Positions 1-5,357 of a DNA stretch of 5,368 nucleotides are shown here, in pieces. A model generated the notes under the pieces. That model ran no database searches and was not told the DNA's origin. It saw only the letters and a program-made list of their open reading frames with translations. Position numbers and translations under genes: made by a program. The stretch comes from Candidatus Nealsonbacteria bacterium CG01_land_8_20_14_3_00_12 (lineage in GTDB: Bacteria > Patescibacteriota > Minisyncoccia > Minisyncoccales > PETJ01). The DNA lies in the NCBI GenBank assembly GCA_002781125.1, contig PETJ01000067.1, positions 1-5,368 on the forward strand. Direction: 5' to 3'. Positions within the stretch are counted from its first letter, which is position 1. The number at the start of each line of letters is the position of its first letter.

Positions 1-184
1 CGTATCCAGCCCGGTGGGGTGGACTTGAACTTTTGAACTCAGGGTTCAAACTTTTTAAGCCATGGTTTAGCTTAAAAACAAGATTATCTATGTAATCTTG
101 GTCAAGAGAAATTCTTTCTAAATTTTCCAAAATATATTCTTCCAATCTATTATCGGTTCGATTGTTTTTGGCTACATTAAACAT
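1..184 (-). CDS. Partial minus-strand reading frame at the left edge, possibly a recombinase C-terminus
   Basis: A minus-strand frame is open from about 184 to the window edge without a stop. The part from about 150 down to 36 reads like a genuine soluble protein: an amphipathic, Glu/Asp/Leu-rich helical stretch (RLEEYILENLERIS, then LDQDYIDNLVFKLN) with ordinary codon use. The part upstream of about 150 lies antisense to the permease and is Asn/Gln-rich, as expected of a shadow of hydrophobic codons, so the true protein probably entered at about 150 and has lost its N-terminus; an ATG at 184 is the only nearby start. The helical pattern recalls the C-terminal segment after the zinc ribbon of large serine recombinases, but this is a weak impression from memory. 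It has no recognisable catalytic motif. It could also be non-coding. Confidence 0.25.
   Translation of the reverse strand, partial: MFNVAKNNRTDNRLEEYILENLERISLDQDYIDNLVFKLNHGLKSLNPEFKSSSPPHRAGY
32..50. repeat. Short inverted repeat with T-run on the plus strand
   Basis: TTTGAAC (32-38) and GTTCAAA (44-50) form a perfect 7-bp stem with a 5-nt loop, followed on the plus strand by CTTTTT (51-56). A second direct copy of TTGAAC lies at 25-30. It could be a weak terminator for a plus-strand gene left of the window. The stem is AT-rich, so support is limited. Confidence 0.25.
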
Positions 185-193
185 TACGGCGAC

Positions 194-673
194 TTGATTG
201 ATTTGATTATCGGTATTGCTTTTATTATCGTTTCCTTGCGAATGCTTTATGAAGGATTATTTGCCAAAGCCAAAGCGGCTGAACCGGTCCCGCAAATTCC
301 CGGTAAGCCATTATCTAAAACAATTTTAGGTTCGGTTATTGGCACTTTAACTGGCATTATTGGTTTGGGCGGCGGCTATGCTTTAGTTCCCTCTTACATT
401 TATTTTCTTAAAGCACCGGTGAAACTGGCAATCGGCACTTCTATGGCCGCTTTTGTCTGGATGGCTTTGGTTGGCGCATTCTTTAAATTCTTCCAAGGCG
501 TGGTCAATATTCCGGTGGCTATAACTTTAGGAATCGGCGCTTTGATTGGCGCAATTTATGGAGCGAAATTAGTGGCGAAATTTAAACCAAATGTTTTAAA
601 AACCTTGTTCGGATTACTATTTTTGTATGTTTCTTTAAAGTATATTTTAATTTATTTTGGCGTTTATATATGA
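194..673 (+). CDS. TauE/SafE family permease, N-terminally truncated (C-terminal half)
   Basis: Membrane protein of the TauE/SafE (DUF81) family, whose members are proposed transporters of sulfur-containing anions or other organic anions. Full-length members are about 240-270 residues with two repeated halves. Here only the second half is intact: helix around 43-72 with the family glycine motif GLGGG (57-61) and P66, then GTS (81-83), a helix about 79-100, and two more helices to the C-terminus. Residues 1-22 match the last helix of the first half. Family-like sequence (IIGSIVFGYI) continues upstream in frame to about position 146, although the first usable start is TTG at 194 and an in-frame TAA lies at 119-121. 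No ATG or Shine-Dalgarno site is visible. I therefore think this is a 5'-broken gene or a junction, not a naturally short protein. Its stop overlaps the next start (ATGA). Confidence 0.8.
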   Translation: MIDLIIGIAFIIVSLRMLYEGLFAKAKAAEPVPQIPGKPLSKTILGSVIGTLTGIIGLGGGYALVPSYIYFLKAPVKLAIGTSMAAFVWMALVGAFFKFFQGVVNIPVAITLGIGALIGAIYGAKLVAKFKPNVLKTLFGLLFLYVSLKYILIYFGVYI

Positions 674-1719
674 AGGAAAAAATCGCCGCTATTTCAATAT
701 TGGCAAACATAATCTTAGCGGGAGGTAAAATCATTGTCGGGGTGTTTTCGGGCTCGGCCGCCATTTTGGCCGAAGGTATTCATTCTTTCATGGATATTTT
801 TTCCTCCGCTGTTGGCTATATTGGAATTAGAGTATCTAAAAAACCAGAAGACCAAAAACACCCTTACGGTCATTATAAATTTGAGGTTCTGGCCGGTACC
901 ATTATTACCTTGATTCTTTTGGCAACCGGTGCAGGAATTATTTACGAGGCCTATCAAAAATTTTTAAATCCTTCTTTAATAAAAATACCGATTTTAGCTT
1001 TCGGAATAATGATATTCTCGGCGGTTGTTAATGAAATAATGGCTCGTCTCAAAATTCATTTTGGCAAAAAAGAAAACTCAATAGCCTTGCTTTCAGATGG
1101 AGCCCATTCCAGAGTTGATGTTTATGCTTCGCTTGCCGTTTTTGCTGGTTTATTTTTAACAAAATACTGGATTTATACTGATTCTTTGTTAGCTTTTTTA
1201 ATTGGCGCTTATATCATTAAAAAATCTTTTTCTTTAGGCAAAGAAGCGGTTGATTCCTTGCTTGATGTTTCGGCTGGCAAAGACGTTGAAGAAAGAATAA
1301 AAACAATCGCCAAAATTCAGAACATTGAAATTTCATCTTTAAAGACCCAGAAAAAAGGTTCGGCTGTCACCGCTAATTTAGAAATAAAACTGCCGAGCAA
1401 TCTAAAGGTAGAAGAGGCGACTAAAATTTCCGATAGTTTAAGAGAAAAACTTATAAAAGCAATGGAGAATCTTCAGTATGTCGCCATTCAAATCACAAGT
1501 CATGAAGTGGAAACTGGATTTTATAAGCCTGAATTTGGCAGAGGATTTGGGTGGCAGAAAAAGGGCAGGTTTAGAGGAGAGGCTGAAGGGGCAAAAGGCG
1601 GAGGGCCTGGCGGCTACTGTGTTTGTCAGAAATGTGGATATAAAATGATTCATGAACGTGGTATTCCGTGCTCTACGCTTGAGTGTCCAAAATGTAAAAT
1701 TAACTTAACAAGAGAATAA
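670..1719 (+). CDS. Cation diffusion facilitator (CDF) transporter with C-terminal cysteine ribbon
   Basis: Inner-membrane metal/proton antiporter of the CDF family, which exports divalent metals such as Zn, Fe, Mn, Co or Ni; the metal cannot be told from sequence. Six helices are predicted over residues 5-200. The metal site is visible as H38xxxD42 in helix 2 (AEGIHSFMD) and H146xxxD150 in helix 5 (SDGAHSRVD), and the family HPYGH motif is at 64-68. Residues about 205-285 form the usual cytoplasmic regulatory domain. Unlike a standard CDF (about 290-300 residues), it continues with a Gly/Arg/Lys-rich linker (289-315) and a zinc-ribbon-like module: C317, C319xxC322, H328, C334, C339xxC342. 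The start is the ATG at 670, overlapping the permease stop, with no clear Shine-Dalgarno site, so translation is probably coupled. DUF134 follows one base after its stop. Confidence 0.93.
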   Translation: MKEKIAAISILANIILAGGKIIVGVFSGSAAILAEGIHSFMDIFSSAVGYIGIRVSKKPEDQKHPYGHYKFEVLAGTIITLILLATGAGIIYEAYQKFLNPSLIKIPILAFGIMIFSAVVNEIMARLKIHFGKKENSIALLSDGAHSRVDVYASLAVFAGLFLTKYWIYTDSLLAFLIGAYIIKKSFSLGKEAVDSLLDVSAGKDVEERIKTIAKIQNIEISSLKTQKKGSAVTANLEIKLPSNLKVEEATKISDSLREKLIKAMENLQYVAIQITSHEVETGFYKPEFGRGFGWQKKGRFRGEAEGAKGGGPGGYCVCQKCGYKMIHERGIPCSTLECPKCKINLTRE

Positions 1720-1720
1720 T

Positions 1721-1999
1721 ATGGCAAGGCCAATAAAACCAAGAAGAGTATTGTTTGACCCAGACGTGGTCTATTTCAAGCCAAGAGCTGTGCCTTTGTC
1801 TATGCTGGAGGAGGTTGATTTAAGTATAGATGAACTTGAAGCTTTGCGACTTTGCGATTTGGAGGATTTTGAGCAAGAAGAGGCGGCAAAGAAAATGAAA
1901 ATTTCCCAAAGCACTCTTCAACGAATTTTAACTTCTGCTCGTAAAAAGGTTGCTGAAGCCTTAATCGGGGGTAAGGCTATAAAGATTAGAAAAGGATAA
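1721..1999 (+). CDS. DUF134 / UPF0251 family helix-turn-helix protein
   Basis: Small predicted DNA-binding protein of 92 residues, the usual length for the DUF134 (UPF0251) family. The family N-terminus is clear (MARPIKPRRVLFDPDVVYFKP), as is the core LxxDELEALRLxDLE (34-48). A helix-turn-helix resembling sigma-70 region 4 follows: EQEEAAKKMKIS (51-62) and the recognition helix QSTLQRILTSARKKVAEAL (63-81). It has no ligand domain. From family knowledge, DUF134 genes often sit beside metal-related genes and cysteine-rich proteins, and this fits the upstream CDF with its cysteine ribbon. Regulation of this operon is a reasonable inference but unproven. The gene starts one base after the CDF stop with only a weak purine-rich stretch (AGAGAA) upstream, and a terminator follows 5 nt after its stop. 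Confidence 0.93.
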   Translation: MARPIKPRRVLFDPDVVYFKPRAVPLSMLEEVDLSIDELEALRLCDLEDFEQEEAAKKMKISQSTLQRILTSARKKVAEALIGGKAIKIRKG

Positions 2000-2004
2000 T
2001 CAGC

Positions 2005-2031
2005 AAAAAATCGCCATTTTGGCGGTTTTTT
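2005..2031 (+). terminator. Intrinsic terminator of the permease-CDF-DUF134 operon
   Basis: A6 (2005-2010), then CGCC (2012-2015) pairing with GGCG (2021-2024) across a 5-nt loop ATTTT, a T-G wobble (2011/2025), and T6 (2026-2031). The A-run and T-run continue the stem, so the hairpin could act on both strands. It starts 5 nt after the DUF134 stop. Confidence 0.85.
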
Positions 2032-2039
2032 GATATACT
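2031..2039 (+). promoter_or_regulatory. Extended -10 promoter for RNA element A
   Basis: TG-A-TATACT (2031-2039) matches the extended -10 pattern TGnTATAAT in 5 of 6 hexamer positions plus the TG. No -35 box is evident. The T of the TG is the last base of the terminator T-run. The expected start of transcription is about 2046, just ahead of the conserved RNA element. Confidence 0.5.
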
Positions 2040-2045
2040 GAAACC

Positions 2046-2160
2046 AGTGTAATTATCTGGAAAATGCCAGTGAATCCGCTATTAAACAATTTCTAACGTT
2101 TTCCAACTCCCGCAGCCACTAAAAAATCGCCGATCCGCCTTCTGGCGGAGGCGATTTTTT
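2046..2160 (+). ncRNA. Structured RNA element, copy A (unknown family)
   Basis: First of three related intergenic elements. TTCTAA (2091-2096) is followed at a fixed distance by TCCA (2102-2105) and GCAGC (2112-2116). TGGAAAATG (2058-2066) pairs with CGTTTTCCA (2097-2105), 9 bp with one G-U. CCGCT (2076-2080) is shared with copy C, and CCCGCAGCCA (2109-2118) is shared exactly with copy B. The element lies between an upstream extended -10 and a strong terminator, so it looks like an independent small RNA of roughly 115 nt. It could instead be a leader of the ATPase. I do not recognise it as a known riboswitch. Confidence 0.5.
2121..2160 (+). terminator. Strong intrinsic terminator, near-symmetric
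   Basis: AAAAAATCGCC (2121-2131) pairs with GGCGATTTTTT (2150-2160), 11 bp. After a 2-nt bulge (GA, 2132-2133), TCCGCC (2134-2139) pairs with GGCGGA (2144-2149) over a TTCT loop. The A-run and T-run make it potentially bidirectional. It ends RNA element A and sits just ahead of the ATPase promoter. Confidence 0.85.
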
Positions 2161-2168
2161 GATAGAAT
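2160..2168 (+). promoter_or_regulatory. Extended -10 promoter of the ATPase gene
   Basis: TG-A-TAGAAT (2160-2168) matches the extended -10 pattern in 5 of 6 hexamer positions. The T is again the last base of the terminator T-run. Transcription would start near 2175, only about 6 nt before the ATG at 2181. With no Shine-Dalgarno site in that stretch, the mRNA would be nearly leaderless. Confidence 0.45.
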
Positions 2169-2180
2169 AAAATAAATTTT

Positions 2181-4616
2181 ATGTTGCATAAAGGTTTAAG
2201 CGAAAAACGAGTTTTAGAGTTGAGAGAGAAATTTGGCGAAAATGTAATTCCTTTTAAAGAAGAAGCCACTTGGCTTTCTATTTTATTTTCTCAGCTTAAA
2301 AGTCCTTTAATTTACATTTTAATAATTGTTGGTTTGATTTCTCTAATTTTAAAAGAATACTTCGATGCAGGTTTAATCGGGTTTGTAATCATTATCAATG
2401 TCTTAATGGGATTTTTCCAAGAATATAATGCTAAGAAAACATTAACTGCCTTAAGAAAAATTTTAAAACCAAAAACAATAGTTATAAGAGCGGGTCAAAG
2501 AAAAGAGATAGAGGTGAAAGAATTAGTTCTAGGTGATTTAGTAGTGTTGGGTTCTGGTGATAGAATTCCAGCCGATGGCAAATTGATTGAAGGAATGAGT
2601 TTATTAATCAACGAAGCAATTTTAACTGGCGAGGAAGAAGCGGTGACAAGAACTGAAAAAGAAGGAAGCAGTCTTTTATTCATGGGTACAACCGTAATTT
2701 CTGGAAGGGGAGTGATGGAGGTGATAAAGACTGGGAAAGAAACTGAAATGGGAAAGATTGGAAAAAGCTTGACAGAAGTAAAAGAAGAAAAAACGCCTCT
2801 CCAAATAAAATTAGAAATTTTTTCTAAAAATTTAGCCGTTATAGTTCTTTTCGTTTGTTTGGTTATTTTTATCCTTGGGGTTTTCCATAAAGAAAATCCT
2901 TTTGAGATGTTTAAAATGGCAGTAATTTTATCAATAGCAGCAATACCCGAGGGACTGCCAATAGCAATAACAATGATTTTAGCTTTGGGAATGCGGAGAA
3001 TTCTAAAGAGAAATGGATTGGTAAAAACTTTACTTTCTATTGAAACCCTAGGTTCAACTTCAGTCATTTGTACCGATAAAACCGGAACCTTAACCGAAGG
3101 AAAAATGAAAGTTGTTAAAACAGATTTTTTAGATAGAAAAAAGACATTACTTGCTTTAATCTTAAACAATGAACAAAGAAGCAGTGTGGAAGTTGCTATT
3201 TGGGAATATGTAAAAAATGAAAAGGAACTTGATCCTCAAGAGGTCTTTGACCGATCAAAAAGGATTTATGAAGAGCCATTTGATAGCGAAAAGAAATATT
3301 CAATGACTATAAATGAAGCAGAAGGAAGAGAAAATGCATTTTTAATGGGAGCTCCTGAAATTATCCTTTCCTTTTGTCAGATTTTAAATGAAGAAAAAAA
3401 TAAAATTTTAGAAGAAATTGAAAAATGGGCAGATGAGGGGTTAAGGATTTTAGGGGTGGCTTTTAAAGAAAAAGGGGATTTAAAGGAGAAAAAAGAATTT
3501 TTTTGGCTTGGATTAATAGGTATTGCCGACCCAATCAGAAAAGAAGCAAAAGAGGCAATTTTGACTGCCCGGAGAGCCGGTATCAAAGTTAAAATAGTAA
3601 CGGGAGATTATCGCAAAACTGCTGAAAGAGTGGCGAAAAACCTTGGATTTAAATTGGAGCCGAAAAACATTTTAGAGGGTCCAGAATTAGAAGTCATTTC
3701 CGAGGACGAATTGAAAAAGAGGATAGATGATATAATATTGTTTACTCGGGTTACTCCTCATCAAAAACAAAAAATAGTTAAAGTTCTTCAGGAGAAAGAA
3801 GAGGTGGTAGCGATGACTGGAGATGGTGTTAATGATGCTCCGGCACTCAAGAAGGCAAATATTGGGGTAGTAGTAGGCACCGCTTCCGATGTTGCCAAAG
3901 AAGCAGCAGATTTAATTTTACTTGATAATAATTTCAAAACTATAGTGGCTGCCTGCGAAGAAGGCAGGTTAATCTTTTCTAATATCAAAAAGACAGTTGG
4001 TTATGTGCTTTCTAATTCGTTTGCCGAAATCGCCTTAATTTTTGGTGCCGTTCTTTTGAACCTTCCTTTTCCTTTAACAGTTGTACAAATTTTATGGATT
4101 CACCTTATCTGTGATGGGCCTCCAGATTTAATGTTGGCTTTTGAGCCAAAAGAGAAGTTATTAATGGCAAAAACTCCAAAGAATATAAAAAAAGAAGAGA
4201 TACTCAGTAGTTTTACGAAGTTTTTAATCTTGGCTGTCAGTTTAGCTGCTGGTATCTTGTCTCTGTTCTTGTTCTGGCGTTTAGGAATAAGAGAGGGAAA
4301 TTTAAATCTTGGCCGAACTATTGCTTTCGCTACCATAGCCAGCGTTAGTTTAGTTTATATTTTTGCTTATAAAAATCTTAAAAAACCAATCATCGAGACG
4401 GAAAGCTTTTTTCAAAATAAATTTATGTTTTTTGGAGTAGCTTATGGATTTTTACTCCTTTTTCTGGCAATTTATTTACCGTTTTTCAATAAAGTTTTAG
4501 GAACTATTCCCCTAAGGCCATTTCACTGGTTATTGATTTTTGCTGTTGCCCTATTTATTACTTTAATAGTTGAATTAGTAAAAATTTTTTCTAATCTTAC
4601 CACTAAGAAAAAATAG
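2181..4616 (+). CDS. P2-type (Ca2+-ATPase-like) cation-transporting P-type ATPase
   Basis: ATP-driven cation pump of the plasma membrane, 811 residues, with ten predicted helices in the P2 arrangement. Seen in order: cation-ATPase N-terminal segment (1-30), M1 (42-57), M2 (62-83), actuator loop TGEE (149-152), M3 (about 217-236), M4 with PEGLP (256-260), phosphorylation motif DKTGT (D299), nucleotide-binding FDSEKKYSM and GAPE (390-393), TGD (474-476), TGDGVND (546-552), M5 with E616, M6 WIHLICDGPPD (639-649), and M7-M10. M4 and M5-M6 resemble sarcoplasmic Ca2+-ATPases. Compared with that enzyme, E309, E771 and D800 are kept (E257, E616, D645), but N768, N796 and T799 become S613, H641 and C644. 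The KGAPE lysine is M389, and TGES is TGEE. The substrate is therefore left open (Ca, Mn or another cation). ATG 2181 has no Shine-Dalgarno site. Confidence 0.95.
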   Translation: MLHKGLSEKRVLELREKFGENVIPFKEEATWLSILFSQLKSPLIYILIIVGLISLILKEYFDAGLIGFVIIINVLMGFFQEYNAKKTLTALRKILKPKTIVIRAGQRKEIEVKELVLGDLVVLGSGDRIPADGKLIEGMSLLINEAILTGEEEAVTRTEKEGSSLLFMGTTVISGRGVMEVIKTGKETEMGKIGKSLTEVKEEKTPLQIKLEIFSKNLAVIVLFVCLVIFILGVFHKENPFEMFKMAVILSIAAIPEGLPIAITMILALGMRRILKRNGLVKTLLSIETLGSTSVICTDKTGTLTEGKMKVVKTDFLDRKKTLLALILNNEQRSSVEVAIWEYVKNEKELDPQEVFDRSKRIYEEPFDSEKKYSMTINEAEGRENAFLMGAPEIILSFCQILNEEKNKILEEIEKWADEGLRILGVAFKEKGDLKEKKEFFWLGLIGIADPIRKEAKEAILTARRAGIKVKIVTGDYRKTAERVAKNLGFKLEPKNILEGPELEVISEDELKKRIDDIILFTRVTPHQKQKIVKVLQEKEEVVAMTGDGVNDAPALKKANIGVVVGTASDVAKEAADLILLDNNFKTIVAACEEGRLIFSNIKKTVGYVLSNSFAEIALIFGAVLLNLPFPLTVVQILWIHLICDGPPDLMLAFEPKEKLLMAKTPKNIKKEEILSSFTKFLILAVSLAAGILSLFLFWRLGIREGNLNLGRTIAFATIASVSLVYIFAYKNLKKPIIETESFFQNKFMFFGVAYGFLLLFLAIYLPFFNKVLGTIPLRPFHWLLIFAVALFITLIVELVKIFSNLTTKKK

Positions 4617-4617
4617 A

Positions 4618-4626
4618 TAGGATAAC
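4618..4626 (+). promoter_or_regulatory. Weak -10-like box ahead of RNA element B
   Basis: TAGGATAAC (4618-4626) contains a GATAAC hexamer with 4 of 6 matches to TATAAT, placed 19 nt before the element B stem strand. Copy C has the similar TAGG-CATAAC at 5010-5019. This may be a promoter or simply the conserved 5' edge of the element. No convincing -35 box is seen. Confidence 0.2.
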
Positions 4627-4760
4627 GAAAGAGGGTTATGGTTTAACTAGAACTGGCATCTTAAAACACTCTTTAGTGTTCATAAAATAGGTTCTAATAG
4701 CGTTCAGGCCCCGCAGCCAATGTCAATAGATACAAAGAATCGCCTTTTGGGCGGTTTTTT
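4627..4760 (+). ncRNA. Structured RNA element, copy B
   Basis: TTCTAA (4692-4697), TTCA (4703-4706) and GCAGC (4713-4717) have the same spacing as in copies A and C. GAAC (4650-4653) pairs with GTTC (4702-4705), replacing the GGAA/TTCC of copy A by compensating changes. A second hairpin AACACT (4665-4670) / AGTGTT (4675-4680) with loop CTTT lies inside. As an alternative, TAGAAC (4648-4653) can pair with GTTCTA (4691-4696). The element begins just after the ATPase stop, with no terminator between them, and ends in the hairpin at 4736-4760. It may be a 3' untranslated part of the ATPase mRNA or a separate RNA. Confidence 0.45.
4736..4760 (+). terminator. Intrinsic terminator after RNA element B
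   Basis: ATCGCC (4739-4744) pairs with GGCGGT (4750-4755) over a 5-nt loop TTTTG, followed by T6 (4755-4760). The stem is shorter than that at 2121-2160, but its core is the same TCGCC/GGCG with the same T-run. Confidence 0.75.
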
Positions 4761-4817
4761 GGTAGAGCTTGATTTTTTTAGGAAGAGTTGTAGGGTTTGA
4801 TTAAGGAAAGTATTATT

Positions 4818-5012
4818 ATGGTAAATCTCACTATAAAATTGATTATTATAAGTGCCATTGTTATATCTATTTCAGTAATAGCTGCATCTTCTTTGACACA
4901 GAAATATGGGACAATACTAGTTACTGTTTCAATAATTATTGGTGCAATAGTAGCAATGGCGATTAATATTGCGTATTGGCTTCGAAAATCTCATTTATCG
5001 AATCGCCAATAG
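4818..5012 (+). CDS. Small two-helix membrane protein, function unknown
   Basis: A 64-residue protein that I do not recognise. The N-terminus (MVNLTIK) leads into a very Ile-rich hydrophobic helix (about 8-25), a short polar turn with SLTQKYG (25-31), a second helix (about 32-54), and a basic tail WLRKSHLSNRQ (54-64). The positive tail suggests that both ends face the cytoplasm. I chose ATG 4818 because AAGGAAAG at 4803-4810 is a good Shine-Dalgarno site about 10 nt upstream; the in-frame TTG at 4797 would swallow this site. It stands alone between RNA elements B and C, after the ATPase. Small hydrophobic partners of P-type ATPases are known in other systems (KdpF, sarcolipin), but a link here rests only on position. 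Ile-rich low-complexity sequence makes any homology search weak. Confidence 0.65.
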   Translation: MVNLTIKLIIISAIVISISVIAASSLTQKYGTILVTVSIIIGAIVAMAINIAYWLRKSHLSNRQ

Positions 5013-5019
5013 GCATAAC

Positions 5020-5137
5020 TTTTTTATTTCTTCCAGCTCAAATCTAGGATGTAAATGTACTTATCTAACCGCTGAAATACGGTTCTAACGTCGTCCATTA
5101 GGGGCAGCATCCTTTAGCTCGGTTCGAGAGACCGAGC
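5020..5137 (+). ncRNA. Structured RNA element, copy C
   Basis: TTCTAA (5083-5088), TCCA (5094-5097) and GCAGC (5104-5108) follow the spacing of copies A and B. GGATG (5047-5051) pairs with CGTCC (5092-5096) including one G-U; CTA (5044-5046) can extend onto TAG (5099-5101). AACCG (5067-5071) / CGGTT (5080-5084) forms an inner hairpin. GGATG could instead pair with CATCC (5108-5112). A strong 7-bp hairpin GCTCGGT (5117-5123) / ACCGAGC (5131-5137) follows, but the T7 tract (5151-5157) lies 13 nt beyond it, so termination here is less certain than in A and B. The element starts right after the stop of the small membrane protein. Confidence 0.45.
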
Positions 5138-5157
5138 CGCGTTAATTGACTTTTTTT
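5117..5157 (+). terminator. Hairpin with distant T-tract, possible terminator of element C
   Basis: A GC-rich 7-bp stem (5117-5123 with 5131-5137) has a 7-nt loop TCGAGAG. The T7 tract at 5151-5157 is separated by 13 nt, which is unusual for an intrinsic terminator. The hairpin may instead be a structural part of the RNA element. Confidence 0.35.
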
Positions 5158-5177
5158 AAATAATAAGTTAGTATACA
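5146..5177 (+). promoter_or_regulatory. Likely sigma-70-type promoter for the last gene
   Basis: TTGACT (5146-5151) is a 5-of-6 match to the -35 consensus. A 17-nt AT-rich spacer leads to TAGTAT (5169-5174); TATACA (5172-5177) is an overlapping alternative -10, with a long 20-nt spacer. Transcription would begin near 5181, giving a leader of about 177 nt before ATG 5358. Confidence 0.5.
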
Positions 5178-5180
5178 AGA

Positions 5181-5357
5181 TAGTAAGTTTCTTATTTCTT
5201 CTTTCCTCTTTCCTTACATAAACAATCAGAGCACATAAATTTTATGTGCTCGACCGAGCACTAAAATACTTTAGTGCTTTGGTACGATGTAAGATAAATA
5301 GATAGATAAATAAGATTGGTCGGCTTACTTAATAAATTTTTGTGTAAGGAAAAAACT
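5181..5357 (+). promoter_or_regulatory. Long structured 5' leader with alternative pairings around the ribosome binding site
   Basis: A pyrimidine tract (5188-5215) leads to CTTACAT (5213-5219). Hairpin 1 is a 23-nt near-palindrome GAGCACATAAA...TTTATGTGCTC (5229-5251). Hairpin 2 is AGCACTAAA (5257-5265) / TTTAGTGCT (5270-5278), loop ATAC. Between them GTGCTCG (5246-5252) can pair with CGAGCAC (5255-5261) and break both. CTTACAT can close the domain with ATGTAAG (5287-5293), or TTTCCTTACA (5209-5218) can pair with TGTAAGGAAA (5343-5352), covering the Shine-Dalgarno site AAGGA (5346-5350). CTTAC at 5324-5328 can also pair with GTAAG at 5344-5348. This looks like a cis-regulatory RNA switch. 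I do not recognise its class. Confidence 0.5.
5293..5312. repeat. Short GATA/AATA tetranucleotide repeat
   Basis: Five tandem four-base units alternate GATA and AATA inside the leader of the last gene. It may be a simple linker or a slippage-prone tract. Confidence 0.4.

Noticed and set aside
20..60. tRNA 3' end suggested by GGTTCAA-like strings
   Set aside because: No T-stem or acceptor stem pairs on either strand, and no cloverleaf can be built.
2044..2120. Cobalamin riboswitch (GTGAATCC followed by CCCGCAGCCACT in copy A)
   Set aside because: The GTGAATCC part is absent from copies B and C, the conserved GGGAA core is only partly present, and the spacing is wrong. The shared motif is TTCTAA...GCAGC instead.
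2495..3169. Long minus-strand open frame inside the ATPase gene
   Set aside because: It is antisense to a strongly conserved P-type ATPase, is rich in Ser/Lys/Ile without domain motifs, and has no start signals.
4797..4817. TTG start for the small membrane protein
   Set aside because: The Shine-Dalgarno site AAGGAAAG lies inside this extension and fits ATG 4818.
5117..5137. tRNA T-arm (GGTTCGAGAGACC)
   Set aside because: The closing pairs of a 7-nt T-loop are not formed and no acceptor or anticodon arms are present; it is a simple hairpin.
5083..5149. Integron attC site (TTCTAACG ... CGTTAATT flanking a hairpin in copy C)
   Set aside because: Copies A and B have no matching right arm, the R-box consensus GTTRRRY is not met, and no integrase is in the window.
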